64,000 nucleotides of DNA, taken from NCBI GenBank assembly GCA_023248635.1, contig JAHFED010000003.1, positions 140,204-204,203 of the forward strand, read 5' to 3'. The translations under genes were made by a program, and so were the position numbers. This document shows, in pieces, positions 53,404 to 63,216 of the stretch. The stretch comes from Myxococcales bacterium (GTDB lineage: Bacteria > Myxococcota > UBA727 > VGSZ01). The notes under the pieces were generated by a model, which made no database searches, was not told the origin of the DNA, and saw only the letters and a list, made by a program, of their open reading frames with translations. The first letter of the stretch is position 1; the number at the start of each line of letters is the position of its first letter.

Positions 53404-56004
53404 ATGTCGACTGAAGCAGCTGCCGGCATCGCTGGCGTCGTCAAAATGGAGGGTGGACGCAGACGGGGTCTGCTGCGGCGCCTCGTCGGGCTGGTGTTGT
53501 TCGGCGTCGTCGTCCTCAGCAGTGCCGGGGTCGTCGGCGTCGGCGCGATGTTCGTCTACTACGCCAAAGGTCTGCCCGAGTTCGACGACGTCTCGCAGTA
53601 CCACCCGAAGCTTGCGAGCAAGGTCTTCTCCGTCGACGGCCGCCTCATCGGCGAGTTTTACGAAGAGAGGCGCATCGTGGTCTCTTACGAGACCATTCCC
53701 CGGCGGCTGGTGCAGGCCTTCGTCGCTGCCGAAGACAAGAAATTCTTCGATCATCACGGCATTGATTATGTTGGAATGGGTAACGCCGTTTTCCAGAGGC
53801 TGACCGGCAAGACCAAGAAGCTTCGCGGCGCCTCGACCATCACCCAACAACTGGCGAAGTCCCTGCTGGTGTCGGCTGAGGGCTTCGGCGCCGCCACCGA
53901 GCGGAGTCTGAAACGCAAGGTGCGAGAAGCCCTGCTGGCTTCGCGACTCGAAGAGTCCTTAAACAAAGAAGAGATTCTCTGGCTCTACCTCAATCAAGTG
54001 TATCTTGGACATGGTGCCTACGGCGTCGAGGCGGCCGCGGAGAACTACTTCAAGAAGGGCGTTGAAGAGCTGAACGTCGCCGAGATGGCGCTGCTGGCGG
54101 GGCTGCCGCAGGCGCCGTCGAAGTTCTCGCCCATCGTGCGGCCGACGGCGGCGCGGGCTCGACAGGAATACGTGCTCAAACGCATGGCCGAAGACGGCTA
54201 CATCACCGAGGCCGAGCGCACCGATGCCCTCGCGCTCTCCGTCGAAAAGACCGTGCACCCCCGCGACGACAGCTTCCTCGACACCGCGCCCTACTTCACC
54301 GAGCACGTGCGGCGCTATCTCGTCGAGACCTACGGGCTCAAGGCGCTGCTCACGGGTGGGCTGACGGTGTGGACCACCCTCGATCTCGAGCGCCAGGGCT
54401 ACGCCGAAGTCGCCTTGACCAATGGTGTGCGCGAGGTCGACAAGCGCCAGGGATTCCTCGGTCCCGTCGTCGACGGCGCGCTGCTGAAACCCAACGACAA
54501 CGGCGGCGGACCCAAAGTCGACGCCGCTCTCGCCGCCATCGACAAAGCCATGATTCCCAACAAGGGAGCAGGACCCCTCGTCGAAGGCGACCCCATTCTC
54601 GTCGTCGTGGAGCAGGTCGATGCCGAGGCACAGTGGGCCATCGTGCGCGCAGGCAGCCAACACCGCGGCAAGCTGCCCCTCGCGGGCATGCGCTGGGCCC
54701 GCGCGGTGAAGCCGCAGGAGAACTGGGAATTCCACAAGGTGGAATCCGTGCGGCAGGTCGTCAAAGTCGGCGACGTCGTCTTGGCCCAACCTTGGTTTTC
54801 CAAGAAGAAATTCCTGGCTGAGGCCATCGGCGCCAACGAGAGTGCAAGCAAGCTCCCCGACGACGACGACGTCAGCGCCGCGGCTCCCCTCTTCACTCTC
54901 GATCAGGCCCCGAGGGTGCAGGGCTCGGTGATCTCGATGGACCCGGCCACCGGCTACGTCGAAGCCATGATCGGGGGCTACTCCTTTGAAGAATCGGAAT
55001 TCAATCGCGCTTTTCAATCCTGTAGGCAGCCGGGATCGGCGTTCAAACCAATTGTATATTCGGCGGCGATCGTAAGAGAGGACTACAATCCCGCCACCAT
55101 GATCCTCGATACTCCGGTGACCCTGCGCGACGACGAAATCGGCAAGTCCTGGAAGCCCCAGAACTTCGACAGCTCGTTCAAGGGTGAGGTCACCTGTCGC
55201 GAAGCGCTGATGATGTCGATGAACATGCCGGCCCTGCACACCATGCTGAAGGTGGGCACCAAGAACGTCGTCACCTGGGCGAAGCACCTGGGCATTCAGA
55301 CACCCCTGAAAGAGGAGCTCGGTACCGCTTTGGGTTCTAGTTGTGTGACGCCGTGGGAGCTCACTTCAGTCTATACAATGTTCGCTCGAAACGGCTTGAG
55401 GCCTGAGCCCGTGTTCATCAAGCGCATCGTCGACCGCGACGGCAAGGTGCTCGAGCAGCACGCGAGCCCCAACGATCCCTGGCAAAGCCACGATCAGAAA
55501 TTCGCTGCTCTCTATCGTTTTCTCGAGGAGAAACCGCGGCGCCTCATGCAGCCCGACGACGCCTACCTCATTCACTGGCTGCTCACGCAGGTGGCCACCC
55601 GCGGGACCGCCGCGCGGGCCGGCTCCCTGCACCACCCGGTAGCGGGCAAGACCGGCACCACCAACGACTCCTTCGACACCTGGTTCGCCGGCTACACGCC
55701 CACCCTCGTGACGACGGTGTGGGTGGGCTATGACACCTACGCCTATCCCCTCAGCGTCGGCGAGCAGGGTGGCAAGACCTCGCTGCCCATCTGGCTCGAG
55801 TACATGGGCAAATCCCTCGAGGGCAAAGAAGAGAAAGACTGGAACCAACCCGCCGGCATTTGCACGGCCCGCGTCGACGGCCGCAATGGCCACCGCATCT
55901 TCGAAGAGGCCCCCGGTTCCTTCATCGCGCCCTTCAAGTGCGGCAAGGAGCCCGAGCGCGCGCCCTTGGCCGGCCTCGATGCCCTCAAAGACGGCGGGAT
56001 CTGA
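53404..56004 (+). CDS. mrcA: penicillin-binding protein 1A
   Basis: 866 aa bifunctional peptidoglycan synthase. One membrane helix (residues ~27-52), GT51 transglycosylase with 'AFVAAEDKKFFDHHGIDY' (catalytic E110), 'RGASTITQQLAKSLL' and 'KVREALLASRLEESLNKEEI' (20), then an OB-like insert and the transpeptidase with 'QPGSAFKPIVY' (SxxK near residue 544), 'MSMNMPALH' (SxN) and 'AGKTGTTND' (KTG near 749). A region at 55030-55090 coding the segment after SxxK is AT-rich. Its TGA is the first three bases of repeat copy C. Confidence 0.96.
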   Translation: MSTEAAAGIAGVVKMEGGRRRGLLRRLVGLVLFGVVVLSSAGVVGVGAMFVYYAKGLPEFDDVSQYHPKLASKVFSVDGRLIGEFYEERRIVVSYETIPRRLVQAFVAAEDKKFFDHHGIDYVGMGNAVFQRLTGKTKKLRGASTITQQLAKSLLVSAEGFGAATERSLKRKVREALLASRLEESLNKEEILWLYLNQVYLGHGAYGVEAAAENYFKKGVEELNVAEMALLAGLPQAPSKFSPIVRPTAARARQEYVLKRMAEDGYITEAERTDALALSVEKTVHPRDDSFLDTAPYFTEHVRRYLVETYGLKALLTGGLTVWTTLDLERQGYAEVALTNGVREVDKRQGFLGPVVDGALLKPNDNGGGPKVDAALAAIDKAMIPNKGAGPLVEGDPILVVVEQVDAEAQWAIVRAGSQHRGKLPLAGMRWARAVKPQENWEFHKVESVRQVVKVGDVVLAQPWFSKKKFLAEAIGANESASKLPDDDDVSAAAPLFTLDQAPRVQGSVISMDPATGYVEAMIGGYSFEESEFNRAFQSCRQPGSAFKPIVYSAAIVREDYNPATMILDTPVTLRDDEIGKSWKPQNFDSSFKGEVTCREALMMSMNMPALHTMLKVGTKNVVTWAKHLGIQTPLKEELGTALGSSCVTPWELTSVYTMFARNGLRPEPVFIKRIVDRDGKVLEQHASPNDPWQSHDQKFAALYRFLEEKPRRLMQPDDAYLIHWLLTQVATRGTAARAGSLHHPVAGKTGTTNDSFDTWFAGYTPTLVTTVWVGYDTYAYPLSVGEQGGKTSLPIWLEYMGKSLEGKEEKDWNQPAGICTARVDGRNGHRIFEEAPGSFIAPFKCGKEPERAPLAGLDALKDGGI

Positions 56005-56216
56005 TCCCCGATCTCGTTGAACTTCGACCGCGGACCGGTCTCGTTCATCTCCGTCGGGATGCCCTTCTGGGAGGTCTGGTGCAGACCGCCCCCGCGCCGG
56101 CGGAGCCGGACGCGGGGCCCCCCACCAACTCCGCGTTCCGCGGGCGCGCTTCACGCGCATCATCCCGCGTGTTCCCATCTCGGAACGCGGTCGAACATCA
56201 AGCGGACGCGGGATGA
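56002..56216 (+). repeat. dispersed structured repeat, copy C (215 bp)
   Basis: Same orientation and same junction as copy A: the TGA that ends the PBP1A gene begins the element. It differs from copy A by single bases in the first hairpin (CAGACCGCC instead of CAGACCTCC) and by an extra CGTTC segment also found in copy B. The long-range ATCATCCCGCG / CGCGGGATGAT pairing is kept. Confidence 0.9.
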
Positions 56217-56249
56217 TCCCGACGGCGCCTCCGACGCCAACTTGATCGA

Positions 56250-57308
56250 TCAGCGCGCCGCCTGCTTCACGATGGCCTCGAGCTCGGCTTTGCGATCGCG
56301 CACGCTCTTGGCGAGGCTCCACTGACCGCGGGCCCGGACCAGGTTGTGATCGCCGCGGGTCTTGTACTTTTGGTTGTCCCAGCCGAAGTAAGATTCATCC
56401 AATGCATCGGCGCAGAAGCGGGCCGAGAGCTCGACGCAGATGGTGAGCAGGCCGTCGACGAGGTGCGCTGTTTCATCGGGCATCAAAAATGGTCGCTTCG
56501 GCGCCGTGCAATAACCTTCGATCGCAGCCCGGAACAGGTCGACGTCGACGGCGGCGGCTTCGACGTCTTCGCCCTTGGGGTTGCACCAGCTGCGCAAGGC
56601 ATCGCCCATCTCGAGGGGCCAGGGGAGCTTCTGCAGGGTGTCGAGGTCGCACAGGCACAGCCCCTTGCCCGCGTCGTCGAACAAGAGGTTCGAGATCTTG
56701 AGGTCGCCGTGGGAGTGGCGAGGGGGCAAGGCGCTGAGATCGGGCAAGCGGGCGCCAGCGTCGAGGATCTCTTTGCCCAGCGCTCCGGCCGCGCTGCCGA
56801 GGCGGTGCTTCCGGTGCTTGGCGAGCGCGCGGGCCAGCTTGACGAGGTGCTTGCGGGTATCGTGCACGCCCTCGCGAACGTGCAGGTAGGCGTAGTTGAG
56901 GTCTTCCACGGCGGCGTGAAAGCTGGCCACCAGGATCCCGGCTGCGCGCGCCTGCTCGGGCGAGGAGAGGCGATCGGCGCTCATGCCGTCGACGAAGCTG
57001 AGCAGCCGCCAGGTCTCGCCCTCGGATTCGCTTTCGCCCGCCACGGCCACGCAGGAGGCGCCGTCGTCGGTGCGGATCAAGCGCGGCGTCGCCCTGCCTT
57101 TTTTGTGCAGCCAGGCCGTGACGGCATCGAGGTCGTCGTTGACGGCGGGGCGAAAGATGGGGTGCAGGCGCTGCAACACCGCCCGTTGGGTGCCGTTGTC
57201 GACGACAAAGGTGCGGTTGATCAGGCCGGTGCCGAAGCGCTGGGGCACCGCGCCGGCGAAGGCAGACCAGCGAACGAGGACGGCGGCGGGGACTTCGACG
57301 TCGTTCAT
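56250..57308 (-). CDS. aminoglycoside-phosphotransferase-fold kinase
   Basis: 352 aa. APH/choline-kinase fold: N-terminal 'FGTGLINRTFVVDNGTQRAV', Brenner motif 'PPRHSHGDLKISNLLFDD' with the catalytic Asp, and 'GLCLCDLDTLQKLPWPLEMG' with the metal-binding Asp. Small-molecule kinase of unknown substrate; sequences like this are often found as orphan N-acetylhexosamine- or homoserine-kinase-like enzymes. ATG 57308 gives the standard N-terminus; TAAGCT lies eight bases upstream on the minus strand without a ribosome site. Confidence 0.83.
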   Translation of the reverse strand: MNDVEVPAAVLVRWSAFAGAVPQRFGTGLINRTFVVDNGTQRAVLQRLHPIFRPAVNDDLDAVTAWLHKKGRATPRLIRTDDGASCVAVAGESESEGETWRLLSFVDGMSADRLSSPEQARAAGILVASFHAAVEDLNYAYLHVREGVHDTRKHLVKLARALAKHRKHRLGSAAGALGKEILDAGARLPDLSALPPRHSHGDLKISNLLFDDAGKGLCLCDLDTLQKLPWPLEMGDALRSWCNPKGEDVEAAAVDVDLFRAAIEGYCTAPKRPFLMPDETAHLVDGLLTICVELSARFCADALDESYFGWDNQKYKTRGDHNLVRARGQWSLAKSVRDRKAELEAIVKQAAR

Positions 57309-57374
57309 GGGCGCGAAGCTTAGCAGGCTGCTGAAAAACGAAGTCTTGAGGCAGACGCGTCCTTGGGAGGGAGG

Positions 57375-57399
57375 CTCGTCGAGGCTTCGCCTCGACGAG
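57375..57399. repeat. perfect hairpin in intergenic region
   Basis: CTCGTCGAGGC-TTC-GCCTCGACGAG, 11 perfect pairs. Part of a 160-bp block of dyads between the divergent APH-like and SET-domain genes. Confidence 0.7.
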
Positions 57400-57434
57400 G
57401 GAGGGTCTGGGACAGACACCCTCCGGAAGTACAG

Positions 57435-57468
57435 CAGGGTGCGAAAAACGGAGTTTTTCCGCACCCTG
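57435..57468. repeat. long hairpin with internal A5/T5
   Basis: CAGGGTGCG, AAAAAC, GGAG, TTTTTC, CGCACCCTG: 9-bp arms plus an A5/T5 pairing near the loop. Together with the CTGCTGAAAAACG sequence at about 57326 it resembles mobile intergenic repeats that contain 'GCTGAAAAACG'. Confidence 0.65.
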
Positions 57469-57586
57469 TTAGCGCGCCATCGCCGGCGCCGAAGATGCCG
57501 GAAGGCATTGCGCCCGGCCAAAGCGATCGGGACCATCGTTGCGCAGGGTCCGCCCAGCGGTCGGCTGATCCAGGGGAGATGCGTTC

Positions 57587-58054
57587 ATGGGCAGTCCGGT
57601 CGCGCTCGCTTTTCTGGAGCACCTGCACACCGACAACGTTGTCAACGGCGACCCATCCTGGCCAGTGTGCGCCGCGGAAAAGCTCCGGGTCGTCGACGTG
57701 CCGGGCAAGGGTCGCGGCGTCGTCGCCAGCCGGGATCTGCGCGCGGGCGAGCTCATCGAGGTGGCACCGGTCATCGTGCTGGGCGCCGCCGGGAAAGCCG
57801 CTCTTTCGACGACAATTCTCGATCATTATGGATACGATTGGTTCGCCGATGGAACGGGCCTGGCAGTCGCCCTTGGCTACGGTTCCCTCTACAATCACAG
57901 CTTTGCGCCCAACGCTATCTACAAAAAGAGTTTCAATAATAGCACCATTGAGTATAGAGCATTGATCGACGTCGCGGCCCACGTCGAAATCTGCATCAAC
58001 TACAACGGTGATCCCAACGACCGCACCCCCCTGTGGTTCGACGTCGTTGCTTGA
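57587..58054 (+). CDS. minimal SET-domain protein (lysine methyltransferase-like)
   Basis: 155 aa, only a SET domain. 'VPGKGRGVVASRDLRAGELI' is the N-terminal SET strand/turn, 'YGSLYNHSFAPNAIYK' the NHS motif that binds S-adenosylmethionine, and 'AHVEICINYNGDPN' the C-terminal part with the catalytic Tyr. No pre- or post-SET Cys. Such short bacterial SET proteins are related to eukaryotic and chlamydial enzymes; the protein target is unknown. The second half (57810-57965) is AT-rich. Confidence 0.85.
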   Translation: MGSPVALAFLEHLHTDNVVNGDPSWPVCAAEKLRVVDVPGKGRGVVASRDLRAGELIEVAPVIVLGAAGKAALSTTILDHYGYDWFADGTGLAVALGYGSLYNHSFAPNAIYKKSFNNSTIEYRALIDVAAHVEICINYNGDPNDRTPLWFDVVA

Positions 58055-58092
58055 ACGCGGTGGGCTCACGACGCTCACGGCGCGCGGCAGCT

Positions 58093-58128
58093 TGAAGTTT
58101 GGCTGTTCAAGACGCTGGCGCGTCTTGA
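58093..58128. repeat. short palindrome, family 1 (single copy with conserved flank)
   Basis: TTGAAGTTTGGCTG followed by TTCAAGACGC-TGGC-GCGTCTTGA. The same flank (TTGAAGTTTG, two variable bases, TG) precedes the copy inside the CPCC gene on the minus strand at 59788-59827, showing that the mobile unit is larger than the palindrome. Confidence 0.75.
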
Positions 58129-58160
58129 TTTGAGGACCGACGTCGACAAGAGTCCGGCCC

Positions 58161-59069
58161 ATGAGCGATGTCGACGCCTTGGTGGATGCGATCACGGCCC
58201 GGGTGGCCTCACAGCTCGGTGTGAGGATGCCGTCGTCGTCGTCGTCGAAGGACGCCGGCTCTGATCCCAACACCCCCTGCGATGCCACCGACGCCACTTG
58301 CACAGGCTGCGGCTACTGCACCACCCGCAAAGAAGGCGTCGTCGACAGCTTGATCAGCATCGGCGCCACCCGCTTTGGGGCTGCGGCGGGGGGGCTGCGT
58401 CCCAAAGGCGACATCGCCTCGATGATCGATCACACCTTGCTGAAGCCCGACGCCACCCGCGCTGAGCTGGAGAAGGTCTGCTCCGAAGCGCGCACCTGGC
58501 ACTTTGCGACGGTGTGCGTGAATTCATCGAACATTCCGCTGGTCGCCAAGCTGCTGGCCGGCAGCGGGGTCAAGCCCATCGCCGTCGTCGGCTTCCCTTT
58601 GGGGGCCATGACGGCGACGGCGAAGGCCTTCGAGGCCCGCGAGGCGGTGCGCAACGGCGCGAGAGAGATCGACATGGTGGTGAACCTCGGCGCGCTGCGT
58701 TCCAAGGACTACGCCACGGTCTTCGACGACATCTGCCGGGTCGTCTCGGCCAGCCGCCCCTACCCGGTGAAGGTCATCCTCGAGACCGCGGGCCTCACCA
58801 ACGACGAGAAGATCATCGGCTGCTCCCTGAGCAAGGCCGCCGGGGCTGCCTTCGTGAAGACGGCGACGGGCTTTGGGCCCGGCGGCGCCACCGTCGAAGA
58901 CATTCAGCTCATGCGGCGCATCGTCGGCGACAACATCGGCGTGAAGGCCTCGGGCGGCGTGCGCAGCACCGAGGATGCCCAAAAGATGATGGCGGCTGGA
59001 GCCGATCGCATCGGAGCTTCGGCGAGCGTCGCCATCGTCACCGGCGCCAAGTCCGACGCGAAGTACTGA
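58161..59069 (+). CDS. deoC: deoxyribose-phosphate aldolase with N-terminal extension
   Basis: 302 aa against ~220-250 for the family. Residues ~84-302 are DeoC: 'SMIDHTLLKPDATRAEL', 'VVGFPLGAMTATAKAFEA', 'REIDMVVNLGAL', 'VKVILETAGL', Schiff-base Lys in 'AAFVKTATGFGPGGAT', 'VKASGGVRSTEDAQKMM'. The extra N-terminus starts with an amphipathic helix ('DVDALVDAITARVASQLG'), a Ser/Asp linker and four Cys (C40, C47, C50, C53 in 'CDATDATCTGCGYC'). Helix plus linker resembles the targeting peptides of bacterial microcompartment enzymes, and DeoC homologues occur in some such loci; no shell gene is in the window. Confidence 0.9.
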   Translation: MSDVDALVDAITARVASQLGVRMPSSSSSKDAGSDPNTPCDATDATCTGCGYCTTRKEGVVDSLISIGATRFGAAAGGLRPKGDIASMIDHTLLKPDATRAELEKVCSEARTWHFATVCVNSSNIPLVAKLLAGSGVKPIAVVGFPLGAMTATAKAFEAREAVRNGAREIDMVVNLGALRSKDYATVFDDICRVVSASRPYPVKVILETAGLTNDEKIIGCSLSKAAGAAFVKTATGFGPGGATVEDIQLMRRIVGDNIGVKASGGVRSTEDAQKMMAAGADRIGASASVAIVTGAKSDAKY

Positions 59070-59726
59070 TCAGAGGCGCGACGACGTCGCCGGCAGCTGC
59101 TGCCAACGCAGAATGTCGTCGTCGACGATGTTCTCGTGGCCCGACAGGTGACGCTCGAGGGCCCCGAAGGCGTCGAAGCCGAAGAAGAAACAGGCGGGAC
59201 CCTCACCCGTGCGCATCGTGGGCACACCAAAGACGCCGGCGGCGATGGCGTCGTCGGTGTGTTGCTTGAAGCGTTGTTTGGCCTCGGCGGACTGCGCGCG
59301 CTGCACGAGGGCGGCGCCGTCGAGCCCGGCGGCTGAGGCTGCGGCCTGCACTTTCTCGACGGTGTCGCAGCCGCCTCCGCCCCCCCAGGTCGCGGCGTAG
59401 AGGTGGTCGATCAGCCGGCGTTGCTGGTCGCGGTCGTCGACGATGGCCGCAGCCCGCAGAGCAAGGAGGGGATTGAAGGGGTGGGCCGGCGGTGGCGCCA
59501 GGGGCACACCGAGATGCCGCGCACTGCGCAGGGTGTCGACGAAGACGTAGACCCGCTTGGCCGGAATCTCCGCCGGACCGCGCGTGTTCCCGTGCGCCAG
59601 CAGCGCCGCCAGCAGCGTGGGGATCGCACGCACTTGGGCGCCGTGGCGGGCGGCAAGGGCGTGCAGCTGCGTCCAGGCGATGTAGGCGTAGGGCGACAAG
59701 AAATCGAAGTGGAAATCGATCGTCAT
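59070..59726 (-). CDS. 2-hydroxychromene-2-carboxylate isomerase-like (DsbA-fold) protein
   Basis: 218 aa. Kappa-class GST/DsbA fold: 'IDFHFDFLSPYAYIAWTQLH' with the conserved Ser-Pro-Tyr, helical insertion, and 'AAGVFGVPTM' with the cis-Pro, then 'FFFGFDAFGALERHL'. Glutathione-dependent isomerase of the NahD type; the real substrate is unknown because no aromatic degradation gene is near. ATGA overlap with the CPCC gene makes it the last of a four-gene coupled operon. Confidence 0.87.
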   Translation of the reverse strand: MTIDFHFDFLSPYAYIAWTQLHALAARHGAQVRAIPTLLAALLAHGNTRGPAEIPAKRVYVFVDTLRSARHLGVPLAPPPAHPFNPLLALRAAAIVDDRDQQRRLIDHLYAATWGGGGGCDTVEKVQAAASAAGLDGAALVQRAQSAEAKQRFKQHTDDAIAAGVFGVPTMRTGEGPACFFFGFDAFGALERHLSGHENIVDDDILRWQQLPATSSRL

Positions 59727-60019
59727 GTCTTCTGATCGGCTGGGCGAGCGGCCACAGCGCGCAGGCGAGCGACCTGTGCCCGCGCCTCGTTCAAGACGCG
59801 CCAGCGTCTTGAACATGCAAACTTCAAGCTGACGCGGTTTGCGCCGCCGGCGAAACTGGCATCCGCAAAGGGCTTCCTGGGTTTGCGCCGTGCCAACGGC
59901 GCAAACGGAACGGGATCGTCCTCCCCGCCGCACAGCGGGCAAATCTGGTAGGTGCCGGGCGGTTGTTCGGTGAGCGCCAGGTCCCCGCAGCAGGGGCAAG
60001 CAAAGCTCGCGCTCGTCAT
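59723..60019 (-). CDS. CPCC-type cysteine-rich protein carrying two in-frame palindrome insertions
   Basis: 98 aa. 'FACPCCGDLALTEQPPGTYQ' and 'ICPLCGGEDDPV' followed later by 'FADASFAGGANRVSL' and 'NEARAQV' is the pattern of the CPCC family of small zinc-binding proteins. Compared with that family, two segments are extra: 'PFAPLARRKPRKP' after DDPV (39 bp, 59870-59908) and 'KFACSRRWRVL' before NEAR (33 bp, 59792-59824). Both are exactly the intergenic palindromes of families 2 and 1, and both keep the frame. The start overlaps the upstream stop and the stop overlaps the next start (ATGA on both sides), so the gene is presumably still translated. Confidence 0.8.
   Translation of the reverse strand: MTSASFACPCCGDLALTEQPPGTYQICPLCGGEDDPVPFAPLARRKPRKPFADASFAGGANRVSLKFACSRRWRVLNEARAQVARLRAVAARPADQKT
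59792..59824 (-). repeat. family 1 palindrome inside the CPCC gene (33 bp, in frame)
   Basis: On the minus strand AAGTTTGCATG, then TTCAAGACGC-TGGC-GCGTCTTG, with TTGAA at both edges. It adds 11 codons and no stop. Confidence 0.82.
59870..59908 (-). repeat. family 2 palindrome inside the CPCC gene (39 bp, in frame)
   Basis: On the minus strand CCGTTTGCGCCGT-TGGC-ACGGCGCAAACC followed by CAGGAAGCCC; the CAGGAAGC flank is the one found after each unit of the arrays at 50 and 63 kb. It adds about 13 codons. Confidence 0.82.
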
Positions 60020-60980
60020 GGGCGGGCCCCGCGAGCCGGGACCTGGTCGACGACGACCAAGGTGCCGCCGACGACGACGGCGCTCACGGCTCCCACGAAG
60101 CCCAGCAGGTAGGGCAGCTCGCTGTCGATGACGTGGCTGGCCTCGGCCTGGGTCGAGACCGCCAAGGCGATGCCGCTGGTTGCGGCGCCCACGATGCCAA
60201 CGAGGGCGGTGCCGGCGCCCACATAAGACAGCCAGGTCACCGGCAGGGCGACCAAGGGCTCCTGCGGCGTCGCGCCCGCAGCGATGAGCGCGTTGCGGGC
60301 AGCATCGTCGACGATGACGTCCACCTCGCGCAGGCGGTTGCCGTGCTTGTCGAGCAGCAGAGCCCGCAATCCCTCGACGGGGATGCCCGAGAAGCGGTGC
60401 TGGATCGACGGCGAATCGGTGCTGTGCTCCAGCGGCGCGCGGGCCACCTCGACCTGATCCTTGTCGATGAGGGAGCAGGCCTTGCCGATGCGGAGGTCAT
60501 CGTTGGCGGAGATCTCGACGGCGACGATGGCGCCTCCCTGCAGGGGCACCACCACCGCCCGGGCCTGCAGCGCCAACGCCGTCGCGGGATCGGTGCCTTC
60601 GGCCTTGACCCGCGTGAAGGCGGCGTCGTCGACGGGCATGAGGATCGTGGGCTTCACGCGCACGGCCACAGCGTAGGAGCGCTGGGCACGGTCGGCGTCG
60701 CCGTCGATGCTGTGGCAGCGGCCGCGGGTCCACCACGCACGAGCGACGCCATCGCTGTCGAGTTGCCCTGTCTGCAGCGCTTGTTGCGCCAGCTCGATGC
60801 AACGCTTGTGAATGCCCGCGCGCAGGGCCGCTTCCGCCGCCTGCAGGGGTGGCTGCGACGCAACTGGGAACGACGTCGACGGCTTGGCCTCGGTGGTCGC
60901 GGCCGGGCTGTCGTCGTCGGGCAGCAAGGGCGCCAGCGGGGGCTCGAGATCGACGCCGGCGGCGAGCACCAAGAGCAGCG

Positions 60981-60990
<10 letters not shown>
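60016..60990 (-). CDS. TPR-like secreted/membrane protein of a Ser/Thr kinase operon
   Basis: 324 aa, not recognised as a whole. A signal-like N-terminus ('LALLLVLAAGVDL'), an acidic/Pro linker, a helical region with two TPR-like units ('AEAALRAGIHKRCIELAQQA', 'WTRGRCHSIDGDADRAQRSY'), a beta-rich part, and two C-terminal hydrophobic segments ('WLSYVGAGTALVGIVGAATS', 'LLGFVGAVSAVVVGGTLVVV'). It overlaps the end of the kinase gene by 10 bp and the start of the CPCC gene by ATGA. The layout resembles other myxobacterial kinase-associated TPR proteins. Confidence 0.65.
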
Positions 60991-62921
<1,931 letters not shown>

Positions 62922-62978
62922 CGAGTGCGGAGGCTAGCAAGATCGCGGCGGTCGGCGCTCGACCGCGTCCCGTCGACA

Positions 62979-63154
62979 TTTGCGCCTTGCCAGCGGCGCA
63001 AAGCAGGAAGCACTTTGCGCCTTGCCAGCGGCGCAAAGCAGGAAGCACGTTGCGCCTTGCCAACGGCGCGAAGCAAGAAGCACTTTGCGCCGTGCCAACG
63101 GCGCAAACCAGGAAGCACTTTGCGCCGTGCCAGCGGAGCAAAGCAGGAAGCACG
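62979..63154. repeat. tandem array of family 2 palindromes upstream of the kinase
   Basis: Five units of about 35 bp (TTTGCGCC, TTGCCAGC or GTGCCAAC, GGCGCAAA, GCAGGAAGCAC). Units are more diverged than in the 50-kb array (for instance GGCGCGAAGCAAGAAG and AGCGGAGCAAAG). It fills most of the 295-bp gap between the kinase ATG and the downstream end of the next minus-strand gene. Confidence 0.85.
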
Positions 63155-63216
63155 TGTCGTCCAGCTTGCGAACGCGCGGAGGAGCCGCGGGCCGACAGTG
63201 CGAGCCCCTGGGCTCC

